From Rouxiella sp. S1S-2 (GTDB taxonomy: Bacteria; Pseudomonadota; Gammaproteobacteria; Enterobacterales; Enterobacteriaceae), in assembly GCF_009208105.1 (NCBI RefSeq), contig NZ_WFKL01000001.1, forward strand, positions 2,418,001 to 2,482,000: 64,000 nucleotides of DNA, given 5' to 3'. Position 1 is the stretch's first letter. Every line of letters begins with the position of its first letter. The notes under the pieces were generated by a model that searched no databases, was not told the origin of the DNA, and saw nothing but the letters and a program-made list of their open reading frames with translations. Below, piece by piece: positions 17,850-26,031 of this stretch. Position numbers and translations under genes: made by a program.

Positions 17850-19259
17850 TCATACATCTTTGTTGGGGGCACGTTGGGTATATTGACCGCCGATCGCGAC
17901 ATAAAGCTGTACGGCGTTTATTTTGCTGTCGAGTACGTTTTGTAGCAGATTAAGACTGGCCTGTCGGCGGGCGCGTTGTGCATCAATCCACGGCTGAATA
18001 TCGGTGCTGCCGTGCTGCCAGCGTGCACGCGTTAGCCGTTCAGCCTCCTGCGCCAGTGTCAGGGATTCACGCAAATATTGCCCCTGTTCGATGAGCTGCT
18101 GGCGTGCCGAAAGCGCATCTTCCGTCTCCATTAACGCCTGCATCAACGTTTTCCTGAAATTAACGGCCTCGGCCTCATAAATAACGTGCGCACTTTGACG
18201 CGTGATGCGCGCAGTGTTGAATTGAATAAAAGGCAACACCAGCGTGGCGGCGAGCGAACCTACCGGATTAGCCAGATAATGTTTCAACGTTGGGCTGGCT
18301 GTGCCATAGCCTGCTGTAAGCGTTAACGAGGGATAAAAGCTCAATGCTGTGGCGTCTGAGTTTGCCAGACTGCTGCGAACGCGCAGCTCTGCCGCGTGAA
18401 CGTCAGCGCGTCTAGCCAACAGGTCTGCAGGAATCCCAACGGCGGGCGTAGGCAGGGGTGTGTCTTGCAGAGAGTCAAGTTCATGCTGTTGTGTTTGTGG
18501 CAGGTCTCCCATCAGTATAGAAAATGTACGGCGTGACTCAAACAGACGCTGTTGATTGGCTGACAGCACGACCCGCAGGTCGGCCACAGAACGCTGGGCA
18601 AACGTCAGGTCTCCTTGCGAAGTGGCGCCCGACTGATAACGTATTTGCGCCAATTGCAGTGTATTTCGCGCATCTTCCAGGTCTGCACGAGTGTTAGCCT
18701 GCAGACGATTCAGGTAGCCCAACTGCCAGCGCGCAATCGCTACTGAGGCGCAAAGGGCTAAACGGGCAGAAAGCCAGTCACTCTCACTGGCCTGTGCGTC
18801 CAAATTGGCGGCGTCACGCTGTGCCAGCTCTGCACCCCAAATATCCAGCGGATAATTGAGCGAAACGTTCATACCCGCTGAACGTGACATCCAAGGTGAA
18901 ACCCCGTTAACCTCGGTCATTGAGCGCGACACCCCAGCGCTAAATGCCACCGCCGTTGAGGGCCAGCGCGTAAGGCCGGTCAGACTGGCCTTCAGCTGCG
19001 CCAGCTTCATCCGCAAGGCACTTAACTTGAGGTCATCATTTTGCCGCAAAGCCTGCTTCAATAGTGCGGGCAGCGCAGGGTCGCCGAGTGAAGCCCAAAA
19101 GTTATCGTTGTCGCGGGTGGCAGACGTGGACTGGGGGGCCGAAAGCCAATGTGCGGGCAGTCTCGGCGTGGGTGGGGGGGCGCTGCGCAGTGCGCTACAG
19201 CCGCTGAGTGCCAGTGTTAATCCGCTAATAACGGCCCAGTGTAAACAGAAATACCTCAT
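17850..19259 (-). CDS. Outer-membrane efflux lipoprotein (NodT/TolC-like), 469 aa
   Basis: An outer-membrane factor of a tripartite pump. From the ATG at 19259 the signal peptide ends in the lipobox LSGC, so the mature protein is a lipoprotein. The duplicated OEP repeat follows, with conserved SLNYPLDIWGAE, RYQSGATSQGDL, IPADLLARRADVHAAE, and QRARRQASLNLLQN. The start overlaps the macB-like stop as ATGA, which fixes it; the frame is open for another 69 codons upstream, but these overlap the pump gene. It forms the outer-membrane duct for the MacAB-like pair upstream. Confidence 0.88.
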   Translation of the reverse strand: MRYFCLHWAVISGLTLALSGCSALRSAPPPTPRLPAHWLSAPQSTSATRDNDNFWASLGDPALPALLKQALRQNDDLKLSALRMKLAQLKASLTGLTRWPSTAVAFSAGVSRSMTEVNGVSPWMSRSAGMNVSLNYPLDIWGAELAQRDAANLDAQASESDWLSARLALCASVAIARWQLGYLNRLQANTRADLEDARNTLQLAQIRYQSGATSQGDLTFAQRSVADLRVVLSANQQRLFESRRTFSILMGDLPQTQQHELDSLQDTPLPTPAVGIPADLLARRADVHAAELRVRSSLANSDATALSFYPSLTLTAGYGTASPTLKHYLANPVGSLAATLVLPFIQFNTARITRQSAHVIYEAEAVNFRKTLMQALMETEDALSARQQLIEQGQYLRESLTLAQEAERLTRARWQHGSTDIQPWIDAQRARRQASLNLLQNVLDSKINAVQLYVAIGGQYTQRAPNKDV

Positions 19260-21244
19260 TCGCGAGCCAACGCCTCTGCGGGGTCGAGGCGCGCGGCCTT
19301 CCACGCCGGTAGCCATCCCGATAACACGCCTACCAGCACCGCGCAGCCGACCGCTGTAAAGATGGCACCGGATGAAAATACCAGTTTCCAGGACTGTATA
19401 AACAGCGAAAGCAGGGTACCCATCGTCAATGAAACGGCGACACCGACGGTCGCCCCGGCCAGACACAGCAGCACCGCCTCAGTTAAAAATTGCCGCTGAA
19501 TATCCTGCTGGCGAGCCCCAACGGCCATGCGTACCCCCGTTTCACGGGTGCGCTCGCTTACTGATACCAGCATAATATTCATCACCCCAATGCCGCCAAC
19601 CAGTAGCGAAATCAGTGCGATGATGGAGAGAAAAAGCGTCAGGGCGAAGCTGGTTTTCTCGACTGAGCTGACGAAGGCCGCACTGTCCTGCATGAAAAAG
19701 TCCTGTCGACCGTGCAGGCGAGTCAACAGTTTTTGTATTGACTGCTTGGCCGCATCGCTGGAGACATGATCGTCGAGGGAAACGGCCAGTGAGTTGAACC
19801 AGTCCTGCCCCAGCAGGCGACTGTTGGCGGTGCTCCACGGCAGCCACAGATTTAGCGCAGTTCCTGCGTAGGCGGAGGTGCTGCGCATAACGCCCACAAC
19901 CTTGCAGGGCAGCGTGCCGACTAAAATAATTTGACCCAATGGGTGAGTTCCGCTTGGGAAAAGCTTTCTTTGAAGATTTTCATCAATGACCACGACCGAT
20001 GACTGTCTGCTCACATCAAGGGAAATCAGGCTGCGCCCGATGACTGGCAGCAGATTATTGGTTTTCATGAACTCGGCACTGACGCCATTAACATTGGCGC
20101 TGGTGTCTGTTCGTCGCCAGCGAATGGGTAACGTGCTGCTAACTTTTGGCGCGACGGCCGTTATCCAGCGCTGCTGTGACAGCAATGTTAGGTCTCGCCT
20201 ACCTAAGGCGCGCAGGCTAGAAGAGGGGTCATCACCAAATCCTTTGCCGGGATACAGTGTTATGACGTTTGCCCCCAGCGTAGATAAGGTGTTCAGCACG
20301 TATTGTTTTGCCCCTTCACCTGCGGCATTAAGAGACACCACCGAGACAATGCCGATGACAATACCAAGCAACGTGAGGCCAGAGCGCATTCTGTGTGCCA
20401 GTAGCGTAAGACTGGCGCTCCACAGCAAATCATAAGCAGCTTCCCAGCGAGAGCGCCATGAGCGTTGTGTCGGCAAGTTTGCTTTAACGAAAGGCAGAGA
20501 GGGGGATGAAGGCTGCTCACGGTCAGGCGGCGCGTGCGGCGCGTCAGAGACGATTTTTCCGTCCGACAGGGTGATAATACGATCGGCATAATCAGCAACC
20601 TGCGGGTCATGGGTGATAATAATCACCGTGTGTCCTTGCCGGTGCAGATGTTGTAATAACTGCATCACCTCACGACCGTGGCGACTGTCCAGTGCACCGG
20701 TTGGTTCATCGGCTAAAATAATCTCGCCGCCGTTGACCAGCGCCCGCGCGATACCGACTCGCTGCTGTTGGCCACCGGAAAGTCGCGCCACGTTTCGCGC
20801 TTCAAACTCGGCTAACCCCAGTTGGGCGAGAAGTTGACGGGCTTTGTTCTGGCGCTGCATTCGCGTTTGATGGGCATAGCGAGCGGGGACTTCAACGTTT
20901 TCCAACACGGTCAGTGCAGGAATAAGATGGTAGCGCTGAAAAATAAAGCCAAATCGCTGTCGACGCAAAAGAGCGCGGTCATCGCTGGACAGCCGCTGAA
21001 CGTTTTGCCCCTCTACCTGATAGACGCCGCTGGTGGGGGTATCCAAACATCCTATGACGTTCATCAGCGTTGATTTTCCCGAGCCTGAAGGCCCCACGAT
21101 CGCCACCATTTCACCGGCCTTAATGCTCAGAGAAATGTTATGCAACACGGTAATTTCCTCTGCGCCCGTTGAAAAGCGGCGGCAGATATTGTGCAAATAA
21201 AGCAGCGTCTGCTGCGAAGGGGGCGAGGACTGTGTCGTTATCAT
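19256..21244 (-). CDS. macB: MacB-type ABC transporter, 662 aa
   Basis: The N-terminal nucleotide-binding domain (about 1-235) has Walker A GPSGSGKST, signature LSGGQQQRVGIARAL, and Walker B ILADEPTGALDS. A first membrane helix (about 283-303, LLGIVIGIVSVVSL) leads to a periplasmic domain (about 305-525), and three C-terminal helices end in AWKAARLDPAEALARE. MacB proteins work as dimers that use ATP to drive mechanotransmission and push periplasmic substrates (peptides, macrolides, siderophores) through TolC-like ducts. It overlaps macA-like and OMF genes by 4 bases at both ends. The symbol names the family; orthology to E. coli macB is not shown. Confidence 0.9.
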   Translation of the reverse strand: MITTQSSPPSQQTLLYLHNICRRFSTGAEEITVLHNISLSIKAGEMVAIVGPSGSGKSTLMNVIGCLDTPTSGVYQVEGQNVQRLSSDDRALLRRQRFGFIFQRYHLIPALTVLENVEVPARYAHQTRMQRQNKARQLLAQLGLAEFEARNVARLSGGQQQRVGIARALVNGGEIILADEPTGALDSRHGREVMQLLQHLHRQGHTVIIITHDPQVADYADRIITLSDGKIVSDAPHAPPDREQPSSPSLPFVKANLPTQRSWRSRWEAAYDLLWSASLTLLAHRMRSGLTLLGIVIGIVSVVSLNAAGEGAKQYVLNTLSTLGANVITLYPGKGFGDDPSSSLRALGRRDLTLLSQQRWITAVAPKVSSTLPIRWRRTDTSANVNGVSAEFMKTNNLLPVIGRSLISLDVSRQSSVVVIDENLQRKLFPSGTHPLGQIILVGTLPCKVVGVMRSTSAYAGTALNLWLPWSTANSRLLGQDWFNSLAVSLDDHVSSDAAKQSIQKLLTRLHGRQDFFMQDSAAFVSSVEKTSFALTLFLSIIALISLLVGGIGVMNIMLVSVSERTRETGVRMAVGARQQDIQRQFLTEAVLLCLAGATVGVAVSLTMGTLLSLFIQSWKLVFSSGAIFTAVGCAVLVGVLSGWLPAWKAARLDPAEALARE

Positions 21245-22380
21245 GAAGGACTCACGCAGTCACCGACCAGTTGCAATGTTTCTCCGTCACGTAGTCCTGA
21301 TTTGACTTCAATTTGTGAGCCGTTATCAATGCCGGTAGTAATTTTTCGTAGCGTAACCTTGCCGTCGGCTGTGACCACGGTGACTTGATAATCATTTTCC
21401 GCCAGAGGCAACCCCAAGGCCGTGACGGGAATGGAGAGCGCATTTTCAACACGACTGAGCACTACGCTCACCTGCGCCGTCATCTCTGGCCGCAGTCTAC
21501 CCTGCGTGTTAGCAACGTCGAATAATGCGCTGAAGAAAATAGCATTATTAATTTTCTCCGCTGCGGGTTCGAGGGCTTTTATTCGGCTGCAAAAAGATTT
21601 TTCTGTGCCCCCCAGTGTAGTAAAACAGGCCATCAAACCCTTGTGGATGCGGTCGATATCGGCTTCGGGAATTTGTGCGCGCACCGTCATCGTACTGAGG
21701 TCGGCAATTTGCAAAATGACCGGTATTTCGTAAGAGGCGACAATGGTTTGTCCCTGCTGTGTGTTGACCGAGACCACCGTACCGCTGACCGGTGCAATAA
21801 TTTGCGTGTAGCCCAGGTTGGTTTTCGCGGTATCGACGCGAATCTTTTGTTGATGGATTTGAGAGTCCATCGAGATTAGCTGCGCTTGCTGCACCTGTAA
21901 ATCGGCCTGCGCAGCTTCCAAATCCTGACGTGAAGCGGCATTTTGCGCCACCATATCTCGCTGGCGCTGCAGCATCAGGCGCGATCTCTTCACTAACGCC
22001 TGATTAGCCTCTTTCTGTGCCAATAGGCTGTTAAGCATCACTTCGGCGTCCTGTAACGCATTTTGAGAAAGTGCAGGATCGATTTCACCCAATAGTTGAC
22101 CTTTATCAACAAAATCACCCGGCGCAACGTTTAAACGGGTTAGCTGCCCCGAAGCTTGAGATCCGACGTCAACCTGCCTGACGGGTTGAAGAACGCCGCT
22201 GGCCAATACTGTCTCTTCCAGTGTCTGTCGGGTTACCGAGGTAGTAGGTAGGGGGAGGCGTTTCACGGGTCTTAATAAAGTGAACCCCAAAGCCAGTAAC
22301 CCCAGTAATATCAAAAAAAACACCGCGCCTGCCCTGCTGTTCATTAATTTTAGTTTGGGTGGTATTTTAAAAGTGCGCAT
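21241..22380 (-). CDS. macA: MacA-type periplasmic adaptor (HlyD/RND-MFP family), 379 aa
   Basis: One N-terminal membrane anchor (about 17-36) is followed by a barrel-sandwich (lipoyl) half VGSQASGQLTRLNVAPGDFV, a long alpha-hairpin (about 105-200, rich in Gln/Ala/Arg), the second lipoyl half APVSGTVVSVNTQQG, a beta-barrel, and a membrane-proximal domain ending LRDGETLQLVGD. It bridges MacB and the outer-membrane factor. The start could be the ATG at 22380 or the internal Met at codon 13. First gene of the tight macA-macB-OMF operon; the small secreted-peptide gene lies 156 bases upstream on the same strand. Confidence 0.9.
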   Translation of the reverse strand: MRTFKIPPKLKLMNSRAGAVFFLILLGLLALGFTLLRPVKRLPLPTTSVTRQTLEETVLASGVLQPVRQVDVGSQASGQLTRLNVAPGDFVDKGQLLGEIDPALSQNALQDAEVMLNSLLAQKEANQALVKRSRLMLQRQRDMVAQNAASRQDLEAAQADLQVQQAQLISMDSQIHQQKIRVDTAKTNLGYTQIIAPVSGTVVSVNTQQGQTIVASYEIPVILQIADLSTMTVRAQIPEADIDRIHKGLMACFTTLGGTEKSFCSRIKALEPAAEKINNAIFFSALFDVANTQGRLRPEMTAQVSVVLSRVENALSIPVTALGLPLAENDYQVTVVTADGKVTLRKITTGIDNGSQIEVKSGLRDGETLQLVGDCVSPS

Positions 22381-22466
22381 TTTAAATGCTTGCTAAATAA
22401 TGAAGGGGGAGTATGAGGCTATAGCTGTTGTTTGTTATTTTCATTCGGCCATTGATCTCCTTTATA

Positions 22467-22498
22467 TTTGAACCCTCCCACAGACAGGAGGGTTCAAA
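22467..22498. terminator. 12-bp hairpin between secreted-peptide gene and macA-like gene
   Basis: TTTGAACCCTCC (22467-22478) and GGAGGGTTCAAA (22487-22498) form a perfect 12-bp stem with an eight-base loop. No T run follows on the minus strand, so it may act as a partial terminator or RNA-stabilising stem that lets the peptide mRNA be more abundant than the pump mRNA. Confidence 0.65.
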
Positions 22499-22536
22499 AA
22501 ATTATTACTGCAGACGCTTCACCATTAATTCAACGA

Positions 22537-22794
22537 TTAAGGCAGGCATTTAATCATTTGTTCAACGGTTGCGCCAGGCAGCATGCCTAAAACTTGCTGC
22601 TTTAATGCCTCAATTTGAGCCGGTGTCAGCCCTTGCAGACCGGTGGCTGGCAGTATGGAGTTCACTACGATACATACGGCGGCGTCAGGCACCGGAATGG
22701 GCAAACCAGGCAGCAAGTCTGCGTGGGCAGTCGAACTCATACCAACGGCCCCAAGTAAAACAAATGCAGCTCCAAGCGATTTAAATTTGTTCAT
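22537..22794 (-). CDS. Small secreted two-cysteine protein, 85 aa
   Basis: A clear Sec signal peptide (MNKFKSLGAAFVLLGAVGMS, cleavage after AHA at about 25) leaves a mature chain of about 60 residues. This begins DLLPGLPIPVPDAAVC, continues through a predicted amphipathic helix (LTPAQIEALKQQVLGML) and ends VEQMIKCLP. Two cysteines, near each end, could form one disulfide. I do not recognise the family. The gene heads the same strand as the MacAB-like pump, so it may be the pump's periplasmic substrate, a pump accessory, or unrelated. AAGGGAAAT precedes the ATG. Confidence 0.75.
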   Translation of the reverse strand: MNKFKSLGAAFVLLGAVGMSSTAHADLLPGLPIPVPDAAVCIVVNSILPATGLQGLTPAQIEALKQQVLGMLPGATVEQMIKCLP

Positions 22795-22844
22795 AATAAT
22801 TTCCCTTATTCCTTAAGGTAAATAACATTGCGGAGATAACGGTT

Positions 22845-22866
22845 GCAAATATTTGCGAAACGTTTC
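22845..22866. promoter_or_regulatory. Two adjacent palindromes upstream of the secreted-peptide gene
   Basis: GCAAATATTTGC (22845-22856) and GAAACGTTTC (22857-22866) are both perfect palindromes and touch each other, 51 bases before the peptide gene start. The second resembles operator cores of LacI-family regulators (Cra, PurR). They are the only notable features in the 322-base gap 22795-23116 apart from the hairpin at its far end. Confidence 0.5.
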
Positions 22867-23065
22867 TTAGCGTCAAAGTAAAATGGTAATTAACTTTGAC
22901 GAAATGAAAGTTAGTTCAGGCGCGGAGTTTTGTATATGCTTTTTTATTTATATTTGGAATGTACGGTGATTTTAAGAAATAGTGCAGTGAGTTTATGATT
23001 TATTAATTGGTGACAATGATGACTTTTAGTTTAATTATATTTTATAATTATTATTAAGGTCATAA

Positions 23066-23103
23066 TTCCTTCCTTGCCCTTAAGATAGGGGCTAAGGAAG
23101 GAA
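23066..23103 (-). terminator. Hairpin downstream of the methionine aminopeptidase gene
   Basis: TTCCTTCCTT (23066-23075) and AAGGAAGGAA (23094-23103) form a 10-bp stem, extended by GCCC/GGGG-type pairs towards the loop. It lies just past the gene's stop at 23117. Confidence 0.65.
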
Positions 23104-23116
23104 ATCATCTTGTCGA

Positions 23117-23902
23117 TTAAAGAGGGTCGTACTCGCCGGTGCCTTCTGGCCACGGTGTTAACAGATCATAACCGGTTTCAGTCACCGCAATAGTATGCTC
23201 CCACTGGGCCGAGAGCGAGCGGTCTTTGGTCACAACAGTCCAGCCGTCAGACAGCACGCTGGTGGCCGCTTTACCGGCGTTGATCATCGGTTCGATGGTA
23301 AAAATCATCCCCGCTTCCAGCACTAAACCTTCGCCAGGGCGACCATAGTGCAACACCTGTGGATCGGTATGATACTCCTCACCTACGCCGTGACCGCAGT
23401 ACTCCCTTACCACCGAAAAGCCATTGCTTTCAGCAACCTGCTGAATAGCCGCGCCCACGTCGCCAAGTGTCGCACCCGGGCGTACCGTTTTAATGCCGGC
23501 AACCATCGACTGATACGTGACCTCGACCAAGCGCTGACCGCGAATCGTCGGTTTGCCTACGTAATACATACGGCTGGTGTCACCGTACCAGCCGTCTTGA
23601 ATAATGGCCACGTCGATGTTGACGATGTCACCGTCTTTGAGTTTTTTATCCGCAGGAATGCCGTGGCAGACCACGTGGTTAACCGAGGTACATGAGGTTT
23701 TGGTGTAACCGTGATAACCAATATTGGCCGGGATCACTTTCAGTTCATTGACGATAAAGTCGTGACACAGTTGGTCAATCTCGTCAGTAGTCGCGCCGAC
23801 TTTCACGTAAGGCTTGATAAACTCGAGCACTTTGGCTGCGGTATTTCCCGCGATGCGGGCCTTCTCGATTTCCTGCTGGGTATGGATTTTTACTGAGCTC
23901 AT
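23117..23902 (-). CDS. map: Type I methionine aminopeptidase, probable second copy, 261 aa
   Basis: Removes N-terminal Met from new proteins. The metal ligands of the pita-bread fold are readable: Asp in NIDVAIIQDG and YGDTSRM, His in YCGHGVGEEYHTDP, Glu in FTIEPMI, and Glu in QWEHTIAV. HVVCHGIP is intact. The sequence differs from E. coli Map at many sites, and the standard enterobacterial map gene lies beside rpsB, not here. This is therefore probably an accessory paralog. It sits between the efflux island and pncA. If no other copy exists in the genome, it would be the housekeeping enzyme. Confidence 0.9.
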   Translation of the reverse strand: MSSVKIHTQQEIEKARIAGNTAAKVLEFIKPYVKVGATTDEIDQLCHDFIVNELKVIPANIGYHGYTKTSCTSVNHVVCHGIPADKKLKDGDIVNIDVAIIQDGWYGDTSRMYYVGKPTIRGQRLVEVTYQSMVAGIKTVRPGATLGDVGAAIQQVAESNGFSVVREYCGHGVGEEYHTDPQVLHYGRPGEGLVLEAGMIFTIEPMINAGKAATSVLSDGWTVVTKDRSLSAQWEHTIAVTETGYDLLTPWPEGTGEYDPL

Positions 23903-24002
23903 ATTTATTCGACTTCTTTTAGTGAGGAACAGGGCGCGACTTACTCAAAGTGGCCCAATTCATTGAATTTTTGTCATTAATGGCTGCGTGGAGCCTTCAT
24001 TT

Positions 24003-24650
24003 TCATATCGTGAAGTGCAGGGTGCCAACCAGCTCAGACAAGTTCTGCACTTTGGCACCCGCCCGCTGCATCTCGTCAATTGCCCGCTTGCTGTCACCGG
24101 GTTCAAGGTTTACGCCTCGACAGCCGTCGCCAAGCAGTGTGACCTGATAGCCCAGTGCCAACGCATCAAGCACGCTAAATTTGACGCAGTAGTCTGTGGC
24201 GAGCCCCATAACAATCACATGCTCAATCTGCGCCTGCTGCAGCCAGTCGTGGAGCAGGGTGGCCGCGCGCCTGCCATTGTCGTAAAAGGCACTGTAACTG
24301 TCGATAGCGCTGTCTTGCCCTTTATAAACAATATAATCGAGGGCCGCCGTGTTGAGGTCGGGATGAAAATCGGCGCCGTGCTGACCCTGCACACAGTGTA
24401 CTGGCCACCATACTTGGGGCAACCCGTCGAGCTCGCCCAACGTCCAGGCTTCGGCCTGGGAATTTACAGCGAAACTGCGATGGTTGGCTGGATGCCAATC
24501 CTGTGAGGCGACCACGGTAATATTGGCATGGCGGCAGGCTGCAATGGCCAGATTGGCAATGTTTATTGTCTCATCAGCTTCTGCCACCGCCAGCGCGCCG
24601 CTTTGGCAAAAGTCATTTTGTAGGTCGATCAACAACAGCGCAGATTTCAT
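24003..24650 (-). CDS. pncA: Nicotinamidase PncA, 215 aa
   Basis: Hydrolyses nicotinamide to nicotinic acid in NAD salvage. The catalytic triad is visible as Asp10 (LLIDLQNDFC), Lys near 114 (YIVYKGQD) and Cys near 159 (GLATDYCVKFS). The metal site DWHPANH lies around 52-58. Length agrees with E. coli PncA (213 aa). It follows ansA by nine bases, as in E. coli, so the two are cotranscribed. Confidence 0.95.
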   Translation of the reverse strand: MKSALLLIDLQNDFCQSGALAVAEADETINIANLAIAACRHANITVVASQDWHPANHRSFAVNSQAEAWTLGELDGLPQVWWPVHCVQGQHGADFHPDLNTAALDYIVYKGQDSAIDSYSAFYDNGRRAATLLHDWLQQAQIEHVIVMGLATDYCVKFSVLDALALGYQVTLLGDGCRGVNLEPGDSKRAIDEMQRAGAKVQNLSELVGTLHFTI

Positions 24651-24659
24651 TGAGTGTCC

Positions 24660-25670
24660 TTAAACGGTTAATTCACCACGCAGGTCTTGCTGCATCAGAT
24701 CACGTGTCTCACTGGCAGAAAGCGACTGACTCAGCAGGTAGTGTAGCTTGGTCAGCGTGGCCTCAACGGTCATATCAAAGCCGCTAATAACGCCCGCATG
24801 TGCCAGGGCATTGCCGGTGGCGTAACCGCCCATATTCACTTTGCCGGAAATGCACTGAGTCAGGTTTACCACCACGATACCGCGCTCGGAGGCCTCTTTC
24901 AGCTCTTTGAGCAGGTCGCCTTTCTGTGGGGCATTACCCACGCCATAAGACCGCAAAATAAGCGCTTTTACCGGCTGTTGCAGAAAGTTACGCACGACTT
25001 CGGCGGAAATCCCTGGATAAATGGTCACTACGCCAATGGGTTGAGGGGTGATGTTGTGCACACGCAGCTGGCCGGTGGGTGCAGGAATTGACGGCGTAGA
25101 CAGTCGACGAATGTGAATACCAGCCTCAAGCAGGGGTGACATATTCGGCGAGGCAAAAGCGTCAAAGCCGTCGGCGTGCGCCTTGGTGCTGCGATTGCCG
25201 CGATAAAGACGATTGTTGAAGAACAAGGTCACTTCATTAACCGGATGGTTGGCCGCGATATACAGTGAATTCAGCAGGTTAATCTGACCGTCTGAGCGCA
25301 GAGCTTCCAAAGGTATTTGTGACCCTGTCACGATTACGGGCTTGCCAAGGTTTTCAAGCATAAACGACAGCGCGGAGGCGGTGAACGCCATCGTGTCGGT
25401 GCCGTGCAGAATAACAAAACCATCGTACTGGTCGTAATGTGCCTGTATGTCGTCGGCGATGTGCTGCCAGTCTTCCGGGGTCATATCCGAAGAGTCCATC
25501 AGCGGTGAATACTCCTGAATGTGAAAATCAGGCATTTCGGGACGATGGAACTCTGGCATCAGGGCTAACTGGCGCTGGAGATGGCCGGATACAGGAATAT
25601 AGCCCTGTTCTGAACGTTGCATGCCGATGGTACCGCCGGTGTAGGCAACGTAAATCGATTTTTTAGTCAT
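24660..25670 (-). CDS. ansA: L-asparaginase I, 336 aa
   Basis: Cytoplasmic asparaginase. The two catalytic Thr lie in YTGGTIGMQRSEQG near the N-terminus and in ILHGTDTMAFTASAL (about 85-99), with the SSDMTPEDW segment between. The C-terminal NLTQCISGKVNMGGYATG and VEATLTKLHYLLSQ match E. coli AnsA. I start at the ATG at 25670 (MTKKSIYVAY), two codons inside the longest frame. First gene of the ansA-pncA operon. Confidence 0.95.
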   Translation of the reverse strand: MTKKSIYVAYTGGTIGMQRSEQGYIPVSGHLQRQLALMPEFHRPEMPDFHIQEYSPLMDSSDMTPEDWQHIADDIQAHYDQYDGFVILHGTDTMAFTASALSFMLENLGKPVIVTGSQIPLEALRSDGQINLLNSLYIAANHPVNEVTLFFNNRLYRGNRSTKAHADGFDAFASPNMSPLLEAGIHIRRLSTPSIPAPTGQLRVHNITPQPIGVVTIYPGISAEVVRNFLQQPVKALILRSYGVGNAPQKGDLLKELKEASERGIVVVNLTQCISGKVNMGGYATGNALAHAGVISGFDMTVEATLTKLHYLLSQSLSASETRDLMQQDLRGELTV

Positions 25671-26031
25671 TAGCACAATTCTTTTTTTTAATCAGCCAGA
25701 CAGGCCAGGTGGGGGGATTATAAAGGCAGAGTGCTTGAATAAAAAGAATGTCCTTTTTTTCTTGCGAGTGTAAGCCGCACCAAGTGCTCAATGGTTGATT
25801 CCCGCACTGTGATCATCGCAAGAATTTTCTCCTCACCCCAGATGATTGTCTGCAACGTTGGTCGTCTCCTCTTATATGCCGGTGTAACAAAATAATTCAA
25901 AGTATAGGCAAATGTATCAAGGCGGTTCGTGACAAAGCTTTTATGCGGACGCTTAACCCAGTGATGGGGCGCGGGAATCTGAATTTCCAATTTGGAAAAA
26001 TAAATCCAGGCATGTAAAAGGACGTTAAATA
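25671..26031. other. Divergent control region between ansA and the LPMO gene
   Basis: About 360 bases with no supported gene; a minus-strand frame over 25718-26071 has no recognisable product and runs into the LPMO gene. Promoters for both neighbours must lie here. No clear operator or terminator was found. Confidence 0.35.
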
